A stretch of DNA of 64,000 nucleotides from a gamma proteobacterium L18 (lineage in GTDB: Bacteria > Pseudomonadota > Gammaproteobacteria > Pseudomonadales > Pseudomonadaceae). Made by a program: the position numbers and the translations under genes. Under the pieces are notes generated by a model, which made no database searches, was not told the DNA's origin, and saw only the letters and a program-made list of their open reading frames with translations. Position 1 is the first letter of the stretch, and every line of letters begins with the position of its first letter. Shown here in pieces: positions 61,370-64,000 of the stretch. The stretch lies in assembly GCA_000497835.1 (NCBI GenBank), contig KI547166.1, forward strand, positions 533,990 through 597,989. Reading direction: 5' to 3'.

Positions 61370-63363
61370 TACAACGACTCCCGAACCGCCACGCGGTGCA
61401 CGCCATTGAGGCTGGCGCGCACCGCCTTGAATTGTTGACGCAGCAACCGCAGGTCCGCTGGCTGGCCGCCGTAGCGCTGGCCAATGAACGTCTGGCTGAA
61501 AGCTTCGATGGCCGGCGCCTGGCCACTCAATTGACGCGCCGCCCGTTGGGCGAAGGCCTGTGCACCCTCGCCGGTGTCACGTACCAGGCCATGGCGCGCC
61601 AGCAGTGTCTCGAACCCCTGGTAAAGCTGCAACTGACTATCGGCCGTACGCTGCCAGGGCTTTAGCACCACCATGGCCAAAACCAGCAATAGCAACGTCA
61701 AGCCCACCGGCAACATCGAACCGGCCAGCCCCTTGAACCAGCGGTTGAGGAAGTCCAGCTGCTGCGCGGCCTGATAATCCAGCACCCAGCGCTGCCAACC
61801 ATAGTTCAGATTATCCCACCCCAGACGCAGGTCGTTGGCCCAGGCGAAATGACGCAAGCGCAGGGGCGAGAACGGCGCGTCGCCGAGGAACTCTTCATCG
61901 GCCGCCAGCGCTTCCTCAGGGCCGGCATCAATACGCAACGGCGACACCGCCGCCGTCGGGTCGACGCTGCGCCAGCCCTGCCCGGCCTGCCAATACTCGA
62001 CCCAGGCATGGGCATCAAACTGGCGCAGGGTCAGGTAGTGCCCCGCCGGGTTGAGTTCGCCGCCCTGGTAACCCACCACCATGCGCGCCGGGATGCCCGC
62101 CGCGCGCAGCAGGAAGGTCATCGCCCCGGCATAGTGGGCGCAGAAGCCCCGGCGGCTGTCGAACAGGAAGCCATCAATACTGTCGGCGCCCAAGGCCGGC
62201 GGCTTGAGGGTGTAATGATAGTCCTCGTTACGAAAGTGCTGCAGCAGTGCCTGCACCAGGGCGTCTGGCTGTGGATAGCGGTCATGCAGTTGCTGCGCCC
62301 ATTGCTGGCTGCGCGGGTCGCCTTTGGGGGGCAGGCGCAGGTCCTGGCGGCGAATCGATTCGGGCAACTGCGGTTCGCGAATCACCTGCGGGGACGAGGT
62401 GACGCTGTACATCAGCGGACGATCCAGCGGCTGTAGGCGCATCAAGCGGTAGTCGGCCATCTGCCGCACGCCTGGCAGATCGGTGCGGGCCACGTCCAGG
62501 CCATACAGCCAGCGCTGGCCACCGCCCGGCTGCTGGATAATGCGGTAGCGCAGCTCTGGCCCCACGGGCTGCCAGCTGCTGACCGGCAGGCCGCGCGCCA
62601 GCTCCGACTGGCTCCAGCGCGCGCCATCGAAGCGTTCAAGGGTGAAGGCGCGCCAGTACAGCGATTGCCGTGGCGGGATCGGCCCATCGAAGCTGACCTG
62701 CATCACCAGCTCCGCCGAACGCCCAAGCTCGGCCACATCGCCCGGGGTCATGCTTTCGGCCAGGCCGGTCTGCGCCTTGCCGCTGGGGATGGGCAGCGAC
62801 CACAGCGGCTCCATGCGCGGGAAAAACACGAAAAACAGCAGCATCAGCGGCAGTGCCTGGGCCAGGATGCTCAGCGCCAGGCGCAAGGTAGCCATGGGCC
62901 TGGCCACCAGCCGCGTCTGTTGCAGGCCGATCATGGCGGTGACCAACGCCGTCACCGGCAGCAGGCTGTACAACGCCCAGGGCAGGCTGGCGTCGTAGAG
63001 GTACGCCACCACCACACAGAAGAAGCCCAGGTAAATCAGCACCCGCGCGTCGCGCAAGGTGCGCATTTCCACCACCTTGAGCATGAACGTGGCCACCAAA
63101 AGCGCCGCCGCGGCATCCAGGCCAATCAGCACGCCCCGGGACAGGAAAACGCCCGCCGCCGTGGCCACCACCATGCCGATCTTCAATACCAGTCCGGGGA
63201 ACGCTGCGCGCATGCGAAAAATCTGCACGCGCCACAGGGTGCAGCCCAGCCACAGGCCAATCATCCACAGCGGCACGTGGGCCCAAAACGGCACGATCAC
63301 CAGGCACTGGGCCAACAGCAGCCACACCAGACTGATGCGCGGAATGCCCGGTGCCTGGGTCAT
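61369..63363 (-). CDS. tgpA: Transglutaminase-like membrane protein TgpA
   Basis: The 664-residue protein (ATG 63363) begins with about six membrane segments (LVWLLLAQCLVIVPFWAHVPLWMIGLWLGCTLWRV...), followed by a large periplasmic transglutaminase domain with Cys408 in RRGFCAHYAGAMTFLLRAAGIPARMVVGYQGGE, His in QFDAHAWVEYW and Asp in WRSVDPTAAV, then a last membrane segment (GSMLPVGLTLLLLVLAMVVL) and a DUF4129-like tail. This matches TgpA, reported as essential in P. aeruginosa. Its start overlaps the DUF58 gene stop by four bases. Confidence 0.94.
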   Translation of the reverse strand: MTQAPGIPRISLVWLLLAQCLVIVPFWAHVPLWMIGLWLGCTLWRVQIFRMRAAFPGLVLKIGMVVATAAGVFLSRGVLIGLDAAAALLVATFMLKVVEMRTLRDARVLIYLGFFCVVVAYLYDASLPWALYSLLPVTALVTAMIGLQQTRLVARPMATLRLALSILAQALPLMLLFFVFFPRMEPLWSLPIPSGKAQTGLAESMTPGDVAELGRSAELVMQVSFDGPIPPRQSLYWRAFTLERFDGARWSQSELARGLPVSSWQPVGPELRYRIIQQPGGGQRWLYGLDVARTDLPGVRQMADYRLMRLQPLDRPLMYSVTSSPQVIREPQLPESIRRQDLRLPPKGDPRSQQWAQQLHDRYPQPDALVQALLQHFRNEDYHYTLKPPALGADSIDGFLFDSRRGFCAHYAGAMTFLLRAAGIPARMVVGYQGGELNPAGHYLTLRQFDAHAWVEYWQAGQGWRSVDPTAAVSPLRIDAGPEEALAADEEFLGDAPFSPLRLRHFAWANDLRLGWDNLNYGWQRWVLDYQAAQQLDFLNRWFKGLAGSMLPVGLTLLLLVLAMVVLKPWQRTADSQLQLYQGFETLLARHGLVRDTGEGAQAFAQRAARQLSGQAPAIEAFSQTFIGQRYGGQPADLRLLRQQFKAVRASLNGVHRVAVRESL

Positions 63364-64000
63364 GATGCCTGCCCATACAGCGCCAGGGCGCGCAGGCAGG
63401 CCTCGCGATGGCCGTCGCTGCTGTCCACCGGCAGGTAAAGACCCGGCAGGCGCAAAGCGAACGGTCGATCCTGCCGGGACAGTTCCAGCACCCAGTGACA
63501 CAAGCGTGACAGGCGCTGCTCCAGGTCCCCACCCAGGGCCATGAAGTCCAGGCACAGGTCACGCCCGCGCAGGTCGGCGAACTCCTTGACCAGCAGCTGC
63601 GCGCCCCGCGAGTAGGCTTTCCAGTGCAGGCGGCGCCAGGAGTCGCCGGGTTGGTAGCGCTTGAGCCCCTGGTAATCGTCCACGCCCTGCCCGGCCACGC
63701 GCTGGCCCTCGCCTTCGATGTTTTCGCTGGCATCGACCATCACGGGTAGCTCGCCCTCCAGCGGGCGTGGGTACACCAGCACGCGCTGGTTGAGGTTGCA
63801 GTAGCTCCAGGCGCGCAACACGCCCAGCGGAAAAGTACTCTGCAGGCGCACCCGCGGCGCCGGCAGCCAGCCGCGGCTGTGGGTAGGCAGGTTGAGTTCA
63901 AGCTCCAAGGCGGAATGGGCAGCGATGTCGACGCTTTGCAGGTCGCTGGGGGTCCAGCCCACGGCGATGGCCTGATGTTCACGGCGCTGACTTTCCAGGC
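63360..64000 (-). CDS. DUF58-domain protein (5' end beyond the window)
   Basis: At least 213 residues are encoded; the reading frame stays open to base 64000, so the N-terminus is missing. The GTG at 63962 is internal, not a true start. The conserved DUF58 core GVDDYQGLKRYQPGDSWRRLHWKAYSRGAQLLVKEF and FPLGVLRAWSY, VLVYPRPL are present. DUF58 proteins have a vWA-like fold and partner with MoxR ATPases and transglutaminase-like proteins such as TgpA. A moxR gene would be expected just beyond the edge. Confidence 0.92.
   Translation of the reverse strand, partial: LESQRREHQAIAVGWTPSDLQSVDIAAHSALELELNLPTHSRGWLPAPRVRLQSTFPLGVLRAWSYCNLNQRVLVYPRPLEGELPVMVDASENIEGEGQRVAGQGVDDYQGLKRYQPGDSWRRLHWKAYSRGAQLLVKEFADLRGRDLCLDFMALGGDLEQRLSRLCHWVLELSRQDRPFALRLPGLYLPVDSSDGHREACLRALALYGQAS

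Overview
This 64 kb window is high-GC chromosomal DNA from a Pseudomonas, most probably of the fluorescens/putida lineage. The evidence is a PvdS-type iron-starvation sigma factor with a Fur-like box, the divergent etfBA/ETF-QO loci with a PsrA-like operator, a PA1571-like small protein, a short (type 2) ArgC, and many intergenic hairpin repeats typical of this genus. No rRNA, tRNA, CRISPR array, prophage, integrase or insertion sequence was recognised. Almost all of it reads as core or conserved chromosome with a few accessory genes.

Layout. 0.1-5.5 kb: START-domain protein, YkgJ-type cysteine protein, Lys/Ala-rich exported protein, MocR regulator, and an envelope operon (solute-binding protein, DUF4398 lipoprotein, OmpA-like lipoprotein). 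5.5-9.4 kb: etfBA and ETF-QO, linking acyl-CoA and other flavin dehydrogenases to ubiquinone. 9.6-14.5 kb: LysR/argC pair, DMT exporter/Lrp pair, small unknown proteins and a HicAB toxin-antitoxin pair. 14.6-21.2 kb: D-galactonate catabolism (dgoK-dgoA-dgoD-dgoT) with an IclR regulator, and an MHS-family transporter. 21.4-25.2 kb: a degenerate receiver protein, a frameshifted ECF sigma gene, a GNAT acetyltransferase and a QseBC-like two-component system.

25.3-30 kb is the most interesting part. A ~1024-residue protein looks like a polymorphic cytotoxin: a DUF6543/dermonecrotic-type N-terminus, central hydrophobic segments, and a C-terminal TcdA/TcdB/PaTox-like glycosyltransferase with a DVDD motif. 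It stands alone, without a recognisable immunity or secretion gene, divergent from a membrane-thioredoxin fusion and the PvdS-like sigma factor.

30-39.5 kb: solute-binding protein, TetR regulator, DEDDh exonuclease, PpnP nucleoside phosphorylase, ABC exporter, a possible small RNA, GabP-like permease, PdxB and a MATE exporter. 39.5-47.7 kb: the complete high-affinity K+ system in the order kdpF-A-B-C-D-E, including the 29-residue KdpF. 47.9-54.6 kb: EnvZ/OmpR-like two-component system, a six-EF-hand protein, an AI-2E-family permease, a DUF4892 protein and two overlapping alpha/beta hydrolases. 54.8-64 kb: DoxX, MltF-like transglycosylase, TatD, a chemoreceptor, a thioesterase, a CHAD protein, TgpA transglutaminase and a DUF58 protein cut by the window edge.

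At least four families of intergenic inverted repeats (REP/REPIN-like) recur between the genes; one forms a ~165 bp near-continuous palindrome between the MATE gene and kdpE.
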